A stretch of DNA of 14,831 bases from Vulcanimicrobiia bacterium (GTDB lineage Bacteria; Vulcanimicrobiota; Vulcanimicrobiia; Vulcanimicrobiales; Vulcanimicrobiaceae). A program made the position numbers and the translations under genes. This document shows positions 7,153 through 14,137 of the stretch, in pieces (within the stretch, counting starts at the first letter, position 1; each line of letters opens with the position of its first letter). The stretch is taken from NCBI GenBank assembly GCA_025451135.1, contig JANWKW010000038.1, positions 1 through 14,831 of the forward strand, read 5' to 3'. Below the pieces are notes generated by a model that was not told the DNA's origin, made no database searches, and worked only from the letters and a program-made list of their open reading frames with translations.

Positions 7153-7973
7153 GTCGTATCTCCATGGCTGGTGGGGTGTTCGCCCTTGAAACCCGGCCGA
7201 TCGGCGAATGGATGCAAGGCTTTCACCAGCGCCTCGGCTGCCGCGACGTCGCTGACGCGGTCGACGTTGACCGCCGTCTCCGCGAACGGGGAGACGATCG
7301 CGCGGGCTTTCATGCCGAGGAGCTGGCTCGCGCGGGCTTCGGCGGCCTCGAGGGTGAGTTGGCGGACGGCGAACGTGAGGAGCACGTCCCAGCCGAAGAT
7401 CCCGGCGAGCGCGAGCGGATTCTTGCGCGCGGCGCCGAGCTTTTCGATGAAGCGCTCCAACGCGGGCAGCGCGCGCGGTTTGATGACGATCATGCCGCCG
7501 CCGCAGTACGTGCCGCCCTTGAGGTGCGCCCAGGTGTGCGGAAGGTCGGGATACGCGTCGAGATGTTTCTGCTTCTCGAGGCAGCCGTAGCCGACATCCG
7601 GATCGGCGGTCAGGCCGCGGCGCACGAAATCCGTGACGGCGGCCTCGCCGAGGATCGGCAGGTCCGATGCCGAGACGAGCACCAGCTCGTCGGGCGGCGA
7701 TCCGGCAAGGCCGTTGCGCAGGCTTTCGGTGATGCGCACGCCGTCGGGGCGGCACTCGTCCGCGCCGGCCAGCGCCGGATGCGCGTGGGCGGCGAGCGGC
7801 GCGACCGCGACGATCCGGCCGACCTCGGCGCTCGAGCGCAGTCCTTCGATGGTGCGCTGCGCGAGCGTCTTGCCGGCGATCTCGACGAAGGCTTTGTTCG
7901 GCGCGCCGGGCTGCAGGGCGGCCAGTTCGTCGGCCGGACCGCCCGCCAGGACGATCGCGGTGATCCCGCTCAC
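7149..7973 (-). CDS. MobA-like nucleotidyltransferase (NTP transferase domain)
   Basis: A 274-residue protein with the nucleotide-binding fold of sugar, molybdopterin and polyol nucleotidyltransferases. Visible motifs are the N-terminal loop IVLAGGPADE (residues 7-16), NKAFVEIAGKTLAQRTIEGL (26-45) with K27 as the family lysine, the metal-binding SDLP (103-106), and NVDRVSDVAAAEALV (236-250), a common C-terminal segment. It is longer than MobA (about 190-200 residues), and a mid-region KGGTYCGGGMIVIK (152-165) probably shapes the acceptor site. The substrate is unknown. It starts at GTG 7973 in a GTGA overlap with ispE and ends in a GTGA overlap with the PYP-like gene. Its place beside ispE raises the question of cytidylyltransferase (IspD) activity, but it lacks the usual IspD N-terminal loop, so that is not claimed. 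Confidence 0.82.
   Translation of the reverse strand: MSGITAIVLAGGPADELAALQPGAPNKAFVEIAGKTLAQRTIEGLRSSAEVGRIVAVAPLAAHAHPALAGADECRPDGVRITESLRNGLAGSPPDELVLVSASDLPILGEAAVTDFVRRGLTADPDVGYGCLEKQKHLDAYPDLPHTWAHLKGGTYCGGGMIVIKPRALPALERFIEKLGAARKNPLALAGIFGWDVLLTFAVRQLTLEAAEARASQLLGMKARAIVSPFAETAVNVDRVSDVAAAEALVKALHPFADRPGFKGEHPTSHGDTT
7160..7163 (-). promoter_or_regulatory. Ribosome binding site deciding the PYP-like start
   Basis: On the minus strand GGAG lies seven bases before GTG 7152, inside the end of the nucleotidyltransferase gene. It supports this GTG. An out-of-frame ATG one base upstream of GGAG is not usable. Confidence 0.6.
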
Positions 7974-8851
7974 GCGGGGACGGTTCCTCGCCAGCTCCCC
8001 GGGTGAGCGACCGAGGTCGCGAAGACGGCGTAGTCGGGAGGCAATGCCAGCGCCTCCCGCATCGCCGCACACTCGTCGGCGGTGCGGAGGAGCGCGAAGA
8101 CGCACGCGCCGGAACCGGCCAGCATCGGCCGCTCGCAGCCGGCTTCTCGCAGCGCGATCAGGGCGCTCGCGATCTCCGGGTGTGCGGCCGCTACGACCGG
8201 TTCGAAATCGTTCTGTTGGAGCGCGTAGACCTCGTCGAACGCGCCGCGCTGGAGGGCGTCGAGCGCGCGCAGGCTGACCGAGTCCTTGCGCGGGCGCGAC
8301 GGGCGCGCCACCAGGTCCAAGGCGGCGTACGCGTCCGCCGAGGAAACGCCGATCGGCGGTTTGACGATGAGCACGTGCCAGAGCGGGAGCGCGCCGACCG
8401 CGGTCACGCGTTCGCCGGTCCCTTCGACCAGCGCGCCGGTCTGGACCAGGAAGAACGGCACGTCGGAACCGAGCGTGCGGGCGATCTCGAGCCACTCGAC
8501 GCCGGGCAGCGGGCCGAAGGCGCCTTCCATGGCGGCCAACAGCACGGTCGCCGCGTCGCTCGAACCGCCGCCTAGGCCGGCCTGGGTAGGAATGTGCTTA
8601 TGCAGATCGATATGCGCCGGGGCCGCGCTGGCGAGCGCCCGGAAGGCGCGCTCTGCCAAGTTGTTCGGCCCGAGCCGCGGGTCGTCGCAGCGGAACGAGA
8701 ACGTCTGGTCGGGCTCGAGGACGATCTCGTCGGCCAGCGCCAGCGGCACCATGACGCTGCGGAGCCCGTGGAAGCCGTCGGGACGCCGGTCCAGGACCTC
8801 GAGGGTCAGGTTGATCTTGGCGGGCGCTTGCAGGCGCGTCTGGCTGGACAT
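7970..8851 (-). CDS. ispE: 4-diphosphocytidyl-2-C-methyl-D-erythritol kinase
   Basis: IspE is the GHMP-family kinase of the MEP isoprenoid pathway. It uses ATP to phosphorylate the 2-hydroxyl of CDP-methylerythritol in the cytoplasm. The 293-residue protein shows APAKINLTLEVLDRRPDGFH (residues 9-28) with K12, the ATP-binding TQAGLGGGSSDAA (89-101), GSDVPFFL (128-135) with the catalytic aspartate D130, and MLAGSGACVFAL near the C-terminus, all in family order. ATG 8851 gives the normal N-terminus, although only a weak GGGAAA lies upstream. It heads the minus-strand operon with the nucleotidyltransferase and PYP-like genes and is divergent from the glycosidase gene. This indicates isoprenoids made by the MEP route. 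Confidence 0.96.
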   Translation of the reverse strand: MSSQTRLQAPAKINLTLEVLDRRPDGFHGLRSVMVPLALADEIVLEPDQTFSFRCDDPRLGPNNLAERAFRALASAAPAHIDLHKHIPTQAGLGGGSSDAATVLLAAMEGAFGPLPGVEWLEIARTLGSDVPFFLVQTGALVEGTGERVTAVGALPLWHVLIVKPPIGVSSADAYAALDLVARPSRPRKDSVSLRALDALQRGAFDEVYALQQNDFEPVVAAAHPEIASALIALREAGCERPMLAGSGACVFALLRTADECAAMREALALPPDYAVFATSVAHPGSWRGTVPA

Positions 8852-8910
8852 CGCGCTGTGGCGTTTTCCCAGGGGCGGAACTTCCCTCTTTCCCGCGTAT
8901 CGGTCGAACG
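8852..8910. promoter_or_regulatory. Divergent intergenic region between ispE and the glycosidase
   Basis: This 59-base gap must hold the start signals for both directions unless transcription begins elsewhere. I see no convincing -35/-10 pair and no good ribosome site before ATG 8911. A small GGAA-C-TTCC dyad sits at 8877-8885. It is called a regulatory region because of its position only. Confidence 0.4.
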
Positions 8911-11352
8911 ATGATCCGAGCGAGCTACGATGCCCAGCACAACGAATTCTGCGCCTACGTCCTGCCCGAGTCGCAGACGCCCTACGGGATGCTCCTCGGC
9001 AACCTGAAATCGTACGCCCAGTCGACCGGCAAGAGCGGGGTGCGCGGCCTGTGGGACGCCGACACCGACCGCATCATCTTCGGCACGCATCAGATCGCCT
9101 ATCGCATCGGCGGCGGGTCGCAGACGTTCTTCCCGCACCAGGTCGAGCGCGAGTTCACGTTCCTGCCGTACGCGCAGATCGCCGAGTTCACGCTCGACCA
9201 TCGCGTCCACGTCTCCGAGGCGTTCTTCGTGCCGCACGGGCCGGCGTTCGAGCGATCGGTCTCGTTCGTTGTCGACGTCACGCTCTACAACCCGACGGCC
9301 GAGACCGTCGAGGTCTCGCTCTTCCCGTGGGCGCTGCTGGTCGGCCAACGCTTCTACGGCGAGCCGGAGCACGAGGTCCGCGCCAACGTCGACGGCGACT
9401 TCATCTGTTCGCACAACCAGGAGAACGGCTACGAACGCTGGTGGGGCGCGTCCCGTGCGCCGCACGCCGCGGTCGTCTCGCTGCGCGAGCAGGCGCTGCT
9501 GCAGAACATGCGCCGCGGGACGCTGCGGCCCGAGCAGCATCGCGACGAGGTGACGCCGGAACAGGCCGAGTGGGTCAGCCGGCGCATCTACGGCGCGTTC
9601 GAATACCGTCTCACGGTGGCCCCGGGCGCGCGCGAATCGCTGCGCGTCGCGGTGGTGGCGAACGCCGACGGCGGGAAGGCCAAGCAGGCCCTGCAGGCCT
9701 TGCTGGCCGACGACCGCGCCCTGCACGATACCCAGCGCTACTTCGCCGGCAGGCTCGCCGACGCGCGCTTCATGACGCCGTCGCCGCAGATCTCGCGCGG
9801 CGTGGTCTGGGCCAAGGCGAACATGCTGCGGATCGTCAAGGAGTATCCGCACGGCTGGGGATCGACCAACTCTCCGCCGTCCGACATCCTGGTCTCGCGC
9901 GACACGTCGTGGTTCGTCCACGGCTACGACTACTTCATGCCCCGGTTCAGCCGCGACGCGCTCGACGTCTTCAGCCGCAACGTCGAGGAGAGCGGCCTGA
10001 TGATCGAATACATCCGCGGCGTCAACGCCTTCAAGACCGCCTACGACCTGAACGTCAACGACGACACGCCGCTCCACCTGATCGCGATGCTGCACCACTA
10101 CAACGCGACCCTGGACGACGGGTGGGTGCGCGAGCATCTGGCGCTGATCGTCAAGATCGCCGACTACATGCTGACGCAACGCGACAAGAACGGCCTGCTG
10201 TTCGCCAACGCCAAGGGCGTGGACATGTACGGCATCTCGTCGTGGCGCAACATCATCCCGTACTACACGCTCGAAGGCGCGGTCACCGAGATCAACGCCG
10301 AGGCGGTCTTCGCGTTCGAAGCGGCCGCCATGCTGTGCGCGGTGGCGGGCGACAACGCGCACTGGGAGACGTACGAGCGCGAGGCCAAGGCGATGCGCGA
10401 GGCGATGATGAGCTATCTCTTCAACGCCGATACGGGCGGATTCGTGCTCAACTACGACGGCAACATGAACTACCAGGACAACTTCACGGCCGACGAGGTG
10501 TTCCCGGTGCTCTTCGGCGTGGCCGATGCGGAACAGCGCCGCGCGATCCTGCGCCGCCTGAGCGAGAGCGATTTCATCACGCCGGTCGGCTTGCGGACGA
10601 TCTCGACGGCGGACAGCTGGTACTTCCCGTCGCACGGCTTCGGGCTGTTGGGCGGCGTGTGGCCGGACCTGACGCTGTGGTTCGTGGTGGCGCTCGCGCG
10701 CAACGGGTCGATCGATTCGGCGGTGCACTTCCTCGAGGCGATCTACGCGACCATGGAGGCGGGCAGCGAGCGCAACACCGTGCCGGGCGAGTTCGGCGAA
10801 TGGTTCGACGGCGGTTCGCTCACCAACCGCGGCATGTATCTCTCGCCCTGGACCGGCGCGAAGTATCTGTGGGCGGTCGCAGAGACGGTCGGCGGTCTCG
10901 ACGGCTACCGCACCAGCGGCCGGCCGCATCTCGCGCCGATGGCGCCGGAGTCGTGGAACTGGGTGGCGGCCGCGCGCGTGCATTGGGGCGGCAAACGCCG
11001 CACCTACGTGATCGACCTGAAGACCAAGACGATCTACGGCGACATGCCCGAGCTTTCGGCCGAAGAACCGTTCACGTGCATCTACGCCGGTCGCGACGTG
11101 AGCGACGAGGTCGTCACTTCGCCGGTCGAGGTCGGCGCGATCGCGTTCGAAGACGAGGCCGGGTCGGTCCGGCTGTTCCTCTGCAATCTGCACGACCTGC
11201 CGCGCCAGGTCGAACTGGAGTTTCGCGGGCACACGTCGCGGGTGAAGATGGTTCCGGGCGAACTGCGCGAGGTCCAGTTGATCGGCACGGCTCGCGATCA
11301 GACCGCCCGCAAGGCCAAGCGCGACATCGCCAAGGTCGTCGCCCCAGCCTAA
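8911..11352 (+). CDS. Six-hairpin (alpha/alpha)6 glycosidase or phosphorylase-like protein
   Basis: An 813-residue protein with no signal peptide, so probably cytoplasmic. Residues 1-290 look like the beta-sandwich N-terminal domain found before (alpha/alpha)6 barrels in glucoamylase, debranching-enzyme and cellobiose-phosphorylase (GH94) families. The rest contains barrel-like helical repeats with RDTSWFVHGYDYFMP (330-344), DDTPLHLIAMLHHY (384-397), TEINAEAVFAFEAAA (459-473), GGVWPDLTLWFVVALARNG (581-599), VPGEFGEWFDG (624-634) and LSPWTGAKYLWAV (644-656). The last two resemble the catalytic-domain end of GH94/amylo-1,6-glucosidase proteins. D331, D340, E627 and E630 are candidate catalytic acids. 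A short beta domain follows at about 670-800. Substrate and hydrolase-versus-phosphorylase activity cannot be told from sequence. A small membrane protein gene follows 18 bases downstream. Confidence 0.75.
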   Translation: MIRASYDAQHNEFCAYVLPESQTPYGMLLGNLKSYAQSTGKSGVRGLWDADTDRIIFGTHQIAYRIGGGSQTFFPHQVEREFTFLPYAQIAEFTLDHRVHVSEAFFVPHGPAFERSVSFVVDVTLYNPTAETVEVSLFPWALLVGQRFYGEPEHEVRANVDGDFICSHNQENGYERWWGASRAPHAAVVSLREQALLQNMRRGTLRPEQHRDEVTPEQAEWVSRRIYGAFEYRLTVAPGARESLRVAVVANADGGKAKQALQALLADDRALHDTQRYFAGRLADARFMTPSPQISRGVVWAKANMLRIVKEYPHGWGSTNSPPSDILVSRDTSWFVHGYDYFMPRFSRDALDVFSRNVEESGLMIEYIRGVNAFKTAYDLNVNDDTPLHLIAMLHHYNATLDDGWVREHLALIVKIADYMLTQRDKNGLLFANAKGVDMYGISSWRNIIPYYTLEGAVTEINAEAVFAFEAAAMLCAVAGDNAHWETYEREAKAMREAMMSYLFNADTGGFVLNYDGNMNYQDNFTADEVFPVLFGVADAEQRRAILRRLSESDFITPVGLRTISTADSWYFPSHGFGLLGGVWPDLTLWFVVALARNGSIDSAVHFLEAIYATMEAGSERNTVPGEFGEWFDGGSLTNRGMYLSPWTGAKYLWAVAETVGGLDGYRTSGRPHLAPMAPESWNWVAAARVHWGGKRRTYVIDLKTKTIYGDMPELSAEEPFTCIYAGRDVSDEVVTSPVEVGAIAFEDEAGSVRLFLCNLHDLPRQVELEFRGHTSRVKMVPGELREVQLIGTARDQTARKAKRDIAKVVAPA

Positions 11353-11370
11353 ACGAACCCGGTTTCTCCC

Positions 11371-11835
11371 ATGCTCGACCCCTCGAAACGGTTTCTGACC
11401 CTGGTCCTCGTGCTCGGCACCGCCGTGCTGCTGCTCGCCATCGCCATCGGCGAGGGCATGGGCGACAAGGTGCTCGGCACCGCCACCGAGCGCCGCTTGG
11501 GAGGGTTGCCGAGCATCGTGGTCACGCCGGCGCCGAGCCAGACCATGGGGCCGTACGGCCCGGACTGGAAGCGCTCGCAGTCGCTCGCCGCGGCGCCCGA
11601 CCCCGGCTTCCCCGATCCGCGGATACCGCCCCAGCCGCTTCCGACGCCCCCGCCGCGGCCGACGCCTGGGGCCGCCCCGCGTCCGACCCCGACCTACAAT
11701 CCCGCCGTCCCGGTCTGGCGCCAGAAGCCGCTGCCGACCGTCTCGCCATCGGCGACGCCCGCCGAGACCGGCGTAAGCCCGGCCCCCGCCAAGGAGACCC
11801 CCGTCCCCGGTCCGAGCGTCCCGCCGCAGGATTGA
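11371..11835 (+). CDS. Small membrane-anchored proline-rich protein, unknown function
   Basis: A 154-residue protein I do not recognise. Residues 8-26 (FLTLVLVLGTAVLLLAIAI) form one hydrophobic segment after a short MLDPSKR, which suggests an N-terminal signal anchor. From about residue 52 to the end it is rich in proline, with alanine, threonine and arginine (repeated PTP, PPP and PAP groups) and no cysteine; this part is probably an extended, disordered tail outside the membrane. It starts 18 bases after the glycosidase stop and so may be co-transcribed. No ribosome site is visible before ATG 11371. Composition-driven false ORFs are possible in such DNA, but the clear transmembrane segment and the operon-like spacing favour a real gene. 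Confidence 0.6.
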   Translation: MLDPSKRFLTLVLVLGTAVLLLAIAIGEGMGDKVLGTATERRLGGLPSIVVTPAPSQTMGPYGPDWKRSQSLAAAPDPGFPDPRIPPQPLPTPPPRPTPGAAPRPTPTYNPAVPVWRQKPLPTVSPSATPAETGVSPAPAKETPVPGPSVPPQD

Positions 11836-11882
11836 AATGTCCCTAATGTCTCCATTGGAATAGCCTGGTACGATAGAGACAC

Positions 11883-11922
11883 CATCCCTCGACTACGCGG
11901 CTTCGCCGCTACGCTCGGGATG
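11883..11922. repeat. Imperfect palindromic element upstream of pdxS
   Basis: The outer arms CATCCC (11883-11888) and GGGATG (11917-11922) are perfect complements. An inner stem GCGGC/GCCGC (11897-11901 and 11905-11909) closes a TTC loop, and TACG occurs on both sides. It looks like the short palindromic repeats that scatter through intergenic DNA of many GC-rich genomes. There is no T-run after it, so it is not a classical terminator, though it could end or stabilise the upstream transcript. Only one copy is in this window, so its repeat status is inferred. Confidence 0.5.
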
Positions 11923-11937
11923 ACACGTAGGGAAATA

Positions 11938-11941
11938 GGAG
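11938..11941 (+). promoter_or_regulatory. Ribosome binding site of pdxS
   Basis: GGAG lies six bases before GTG 11948 and fixes that codon as the start of pdxS. It is one of the clearest ribosome sites in the window. Confidence 0.7.
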
Positions 11942-11947
11942 ACCATC

Positions 11948-12838
11948 GTGGCCGAGAAGGGCACCCTCACCGTCAAGCGCGGGCTCGCGCAGATGCTCAA
12001 GGGCGGCGTCATCATGGACGTCGTCACGCCGGAGCAGGCCGTCGTCGCGCAGGAAGCCGGCGCCGTCGCCGTCATGGCGCTCGAGCGCATCCCGTCCGAC
12101 ATCCGCGCGATGGGCGGCGTCGCCCGCATGTCCTCGCTCGAACTCGTGCAGGGCATCATGGACGCGGTCACCATCCCGGTCATGGCCAAGTGCCGGATCG
12201 GCCATTTCGCCGAAGCCCAAGCGCTGCAAGAACTCGGGGTCGACTTCATCGACGAATCCGAAGTGCTCACCCCGGCCGACGACAAGTACCACTGCGAGAA
12301 GGCGCCGTTCACCACGCCGTTCGTGTGCGGTTCGCGCGATCTCGGCGAAGCGCTTCGCCGCATCGCCGAAGGCGCCGCGATGATCCGCAGCAAGGGCGAG
12401 GCCGGCAGCGGCAACATCGTCGAGGCGGTGCGCCACATCCGCGCGATCACCGACGCGATCCGCGAACTGACGCTCGTGCCGAAAGAGCAGCTGGTCGCGC
12501 GCGCCCGCGATCTCGGCGCGCCGCTCGAACTCGTGCAGGAAGTCGCCGCGACCGGCAAGCTGCCGGTGGTCCTGTTCTGCGCGGGCGGCGTCTCGACGCC
12601 GGCCGACGCCGCGCTGATGATGCAGCTCGGCGCCGAAGGCATCTTCGTCGGCAGCGGCATCTTCAAGTCGAAGGACGCCAAGGCGTTCGCCAAGGCGATC
12701 GTCGACGCGACCACCCACTACGCCGATCCGAAGACGATCGTCGCCGCCTCCAAGTCGCTGGGCCTCAACGAAGCGATGCCGGGAATCGACCTGCGCAAGC
12801 TGGCCGATTCCGAGATGCTCTCGTCCCGCGGAGTCTGA
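11948..12838 (+). CDS. pdxS: Pyridoxal 5'-phosphate synthase subunit PdxS
   Basis: PdxS builds PLP (vitamin B6) from ribose 5-phosphate, glyceraldehyde 3-phosphate and ammonia, as a dodecamer with PdxT. The 296-residue protein keeps the numbering of the well-studied Bacillus enzyme: D24 in VIMDVV, K81 in VMAKCRIGH and K149 in MIRSKGEAGSGN are the catalytic residues. Other signature blocks are ALERIPSDIR, DESEVLTPADDKYH and FVCGSRDLGEALRRIAEG. The GTG start has a GGAG site. It is followed by pdxT after four bases, the usual arrangement, so the two form an operon. The assignment is certain. Confidence 0.98.
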   Translation: MAEKGTLTVKRGLAQMLKGGVIMDVVTPEQAVVAQEAGAVAVMALERIPSDIRAMGGVARMSSLELVQGIMDAVTIPVMAKCRIGHFAEAQALQELGVDFIDESEVLTPADDKYHCEKAPFTTPFVCGSRDLGEALRRIAEGAAMIRSKGEAGSGNIVEAVRHIRAITDAIRELTLVPKEQLVARARDLGAPLELVQEVAATGKLPVVLFCAGGVSTPADAALMMQLGAEGIFVGSGIFKSKDAKAFAKAIVDATTHYADPKTIVAASKSLGLNEAMPGIDLRKLADSEMLSSRGV

Positions 12839-12842
12839 CCGC

Positions 12843-13451
12843 GTGGGGGTGACCGTCGGCGTTCTGGGCCTGCAAGGCGACGTCGTCGAACATCTGGCCG
12901 CGCTGCGCGCGGCCGGGGCCGACGCCGTCGAGGTGAAGACGCGGGCCGATCTGGCGCGGGTCGACGGCCTGGTGATCCCGGGCGGCGAGTCGACCACCGT
13001 GATGAAGCTGCTGGCGCGCTTCGAGATGGCCCAGCCGATCGTCGAGCGCGTGCGCGCCGGCATGCCGCTCTGGGGCACGTGCATGGGCATGATCGTCGCC
13101 GCCAAGGACGTCGCCGGCCTGGATCAGCCGACGCTCGGCTTGATCGACATCACCGTTCGGCGCAACGCGTTCGGCCGTCAGAACGACTCGGCCGAGGTGC
13201 CGCTCGCGATTCCGGCGCTCGGAAGCACGCCGTTCCCGGCCGTCTTCATCCGCGCGCCTTGGATCGAACGCACCGGGCCGCGGGTCGAACTGCTCGCCGA
13301 ACGCGACGGCCACGGCGTGATGGTCCGCGAGGGGAACGTGCTGGGTACCTCGTTCCACCCCGAACTGACCGGCGACCACCGGGTCCACGGCTACTTCTTG
13401 GAGATGGTCCGGGAGGCGACAAAAGTAGGGAAGGCGTCGCCGGCCGCGTAA
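12843..13451 (+). CDS. pdxT: Pyridoxal 5'-phosphate synthase glutaminase subunit PdxT
   Basis: PdxT is the class I glutaminase that feeds ammonia to PdxS. The 202-residue protein starts at GTG 12843, with GGAG nine bases before it inside pdxS. It shows GVLGLQGDVVEH, the PGGEST block (residues 46-51), the nucleophile C80 in GTCMGM, FGRQNDS (110-116), and the H172/E174 pair in GTSFHPELTGDH. The nucleophile elbow reads GTCMG where GTCAG is commoner; the G-x-C-x-G geometry is kept. The last 10-15 residues are a basic, alanine-ending tail. It works as a complex with the adjacent pdxS product. Confidence 0.97.
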   Translation: MGVTVGVLGLQGDVVEHLAALRAAGADAVEVKTRADLARVDGLVIPGGESTTVMKLLARFEMAQPIVERVRAGMPLWGTCMGMIVAAKDVAGLDQPTLGLIDITVRRNAFGRQNDSAEVPLAIPALGSTPFPAVFIRAPWIERTGPRVELLAERDGHGVMVREGNVLGTSFHPELTGDHRVHGYFLEMVREATKVGKASPAA

Positions 13452-13463
13452 CCTTTCGAGGGC

Positions 13464-13551
13464 ATGATCTCCGCAGCTCCGCCCCATGGGGGCATACGAG
13501 TGCAACCAGAAGACCGTTGGAGTACGCAGACTCCCCCCGGCATGCGATCAT
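13464..13551. other. Possible structured RNA or leader between pdxT and the HNH gene
   Basis: ATGATC (13464-13469) pairs with GATCAT (13546-13551) around an interior holding a CCCC-AT-GGGG palindrome (13482-13491) and a GGAGT/ACTCC hairpin (13519-13534). The nested pairings could form a small structured RNA or the 5' leader of the HNH gene. No known riboswitch class is recognised, and the arms are short, so chance is not excluded. The in-frame ATG at 13486 reads into the HNH gene in the wrong frame and is not called. Confidence 0.25.
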
Positions 13552-13559
13552 TTTGTCAC

Positions 13560-13584
13560 GAGGCGCGGTTTTCGACCGCGCCTC
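13560..13584 (+). terminator. Strong hairpin upstream of the HNH gene; terminator-like without T-run
   Basis: GAGGCGCGGT (13560-13569), loop TTTCG, ACCGCGCCTC (13575-13584): a perfect 10-bp stem with a 5-base loop, the strongest hairpin noted in the window. It lies 108 bases after pdxT and 22 bases before the HNH start. It may end the pdxST transcript, but no run of T follows, so a leader or attenuator role for the HNH gene is equally possible. Confidence 0.5.
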
Positions 13585-13606
13585 GCCTCATTCTCGGGCG
13601 CGCCAG

Positions 13607-14137
13607 ATGACGGAAGTCCTGGTCCTCAACTTCACCTACGAGGCGATGAACGTCACTTCGTTCCAGCGCGCCGTCCGGCTGCTGTTCGCCGGCAAGGCCG
13701 AGATCGTCCACAACCGCGACAAGACGATCCACTCGACCTCGTTCGAGATGCGGCTGCCGTCGATCATCCGGATGCTCTACTACATCCGGCGTCCGATGCA
13801 GAAGGTCGCGCTGACGAAGAAGAACGTACTGATCCGCGACGATTACGAGTGCCAGTACTGCCACATCCGCGGCGAGAAGCTGATGACGGTCGACCACGTG
13901 CTGCCCAAGAGCCGCGGCGGACCCTCGACGTGGGAGAACCTGGTCTGCGCGTGCATGCGCTGCAACAACCGCAAGAACAACCGCACGCCCGAAGACGCCA
14001 ACATGCCGCTCAAGCGCAAACCTCGCCAGCCGAAGTACATCCCCTGGATCCAGGTCAAGCGCAACACCCTCCCGGGCGAGTGGCACAAGTTCTTGTTCCT
14101 GTACAACGTCTCGATCGACGAACGGGTCGAAAGCTAG
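13607..14137 (+). CDS. HNH endonuclease family protein
   Basis: A 176-residue protein that opens MTEVLVLNFTYEAMNVTSFQ and has RAVRLLFAGKAEIV (21-34), the N-terminal signature of a widespread chromosomal HNH family. The HNH core is CQYC (82-85), TVDHVLPKSRGG (94-105) with D96-H97, N111, and C116-x2-C119 in CACMRCNNRKNNR. The four cysteines form the structural zinc site. It is not linked to a transposon, intron or restriction methylase here, and its physiological target is unknown. ATG 13607 is chosen because it starts the family's conserved N-terminus, although no good ribosome site precedes it. Its TAG shares the CTAG palindrome with the stop of the convergent monooxygenase gene. Confidence 0.88.
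   Translation: MTEVLVLNFTYEAMNVTSFQRAVRLLFAGKAEIVHNRDKTIHSTSFEMRLPSIIRMLYYIRRPMQKVALTKKNVLIRDDYECQYCHIRGEKLMTVDHVLPKSRGGPSTWENLVCACMRCNNRKNNRTPEDANMPLKRKPRQPKYIPWIQVKRNTLPGEWHKFLFLYNVSIDERVES

Noticed and set aside
8806..11232. 808-residue minus-strand frame opposite the glycosidase
   Set aside because: It is mirror coding of the real gene, with no recognisable domain.
8286..11846. 1186-residue open frame overlapping ispE and the glycosidase
   Set aside because: It has arginine-rich, low-information composition and conflicts with two well-supported genes in other frames.
11832..11874. Possible promoters before pdxS: TTGAAA with TGGAAT 18 bases on, or TACGAT alone
   Set aside because: Each -10 matches only four of six bases, and the TACGAT box has no matching -35 at the right distance; the evidence is too weak to annotate.
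13492..13503. GCAT-ACGA-GTGC hairpin resembling a guanidine-II (mini-ykkC) loop
   Set aside because: The stem is only four pairs with a G-U closing pair, the second hairpin loop does not fit ACGR, and the downstream HNH gene is not a guanidine-related target.
13607..14137. HNH gene as a homing endonuclease or mobile-element part
   Set aside because: No intron, intein, transposase or repeats flank it, and its N-terminus fits a common chromosomal HNH family.
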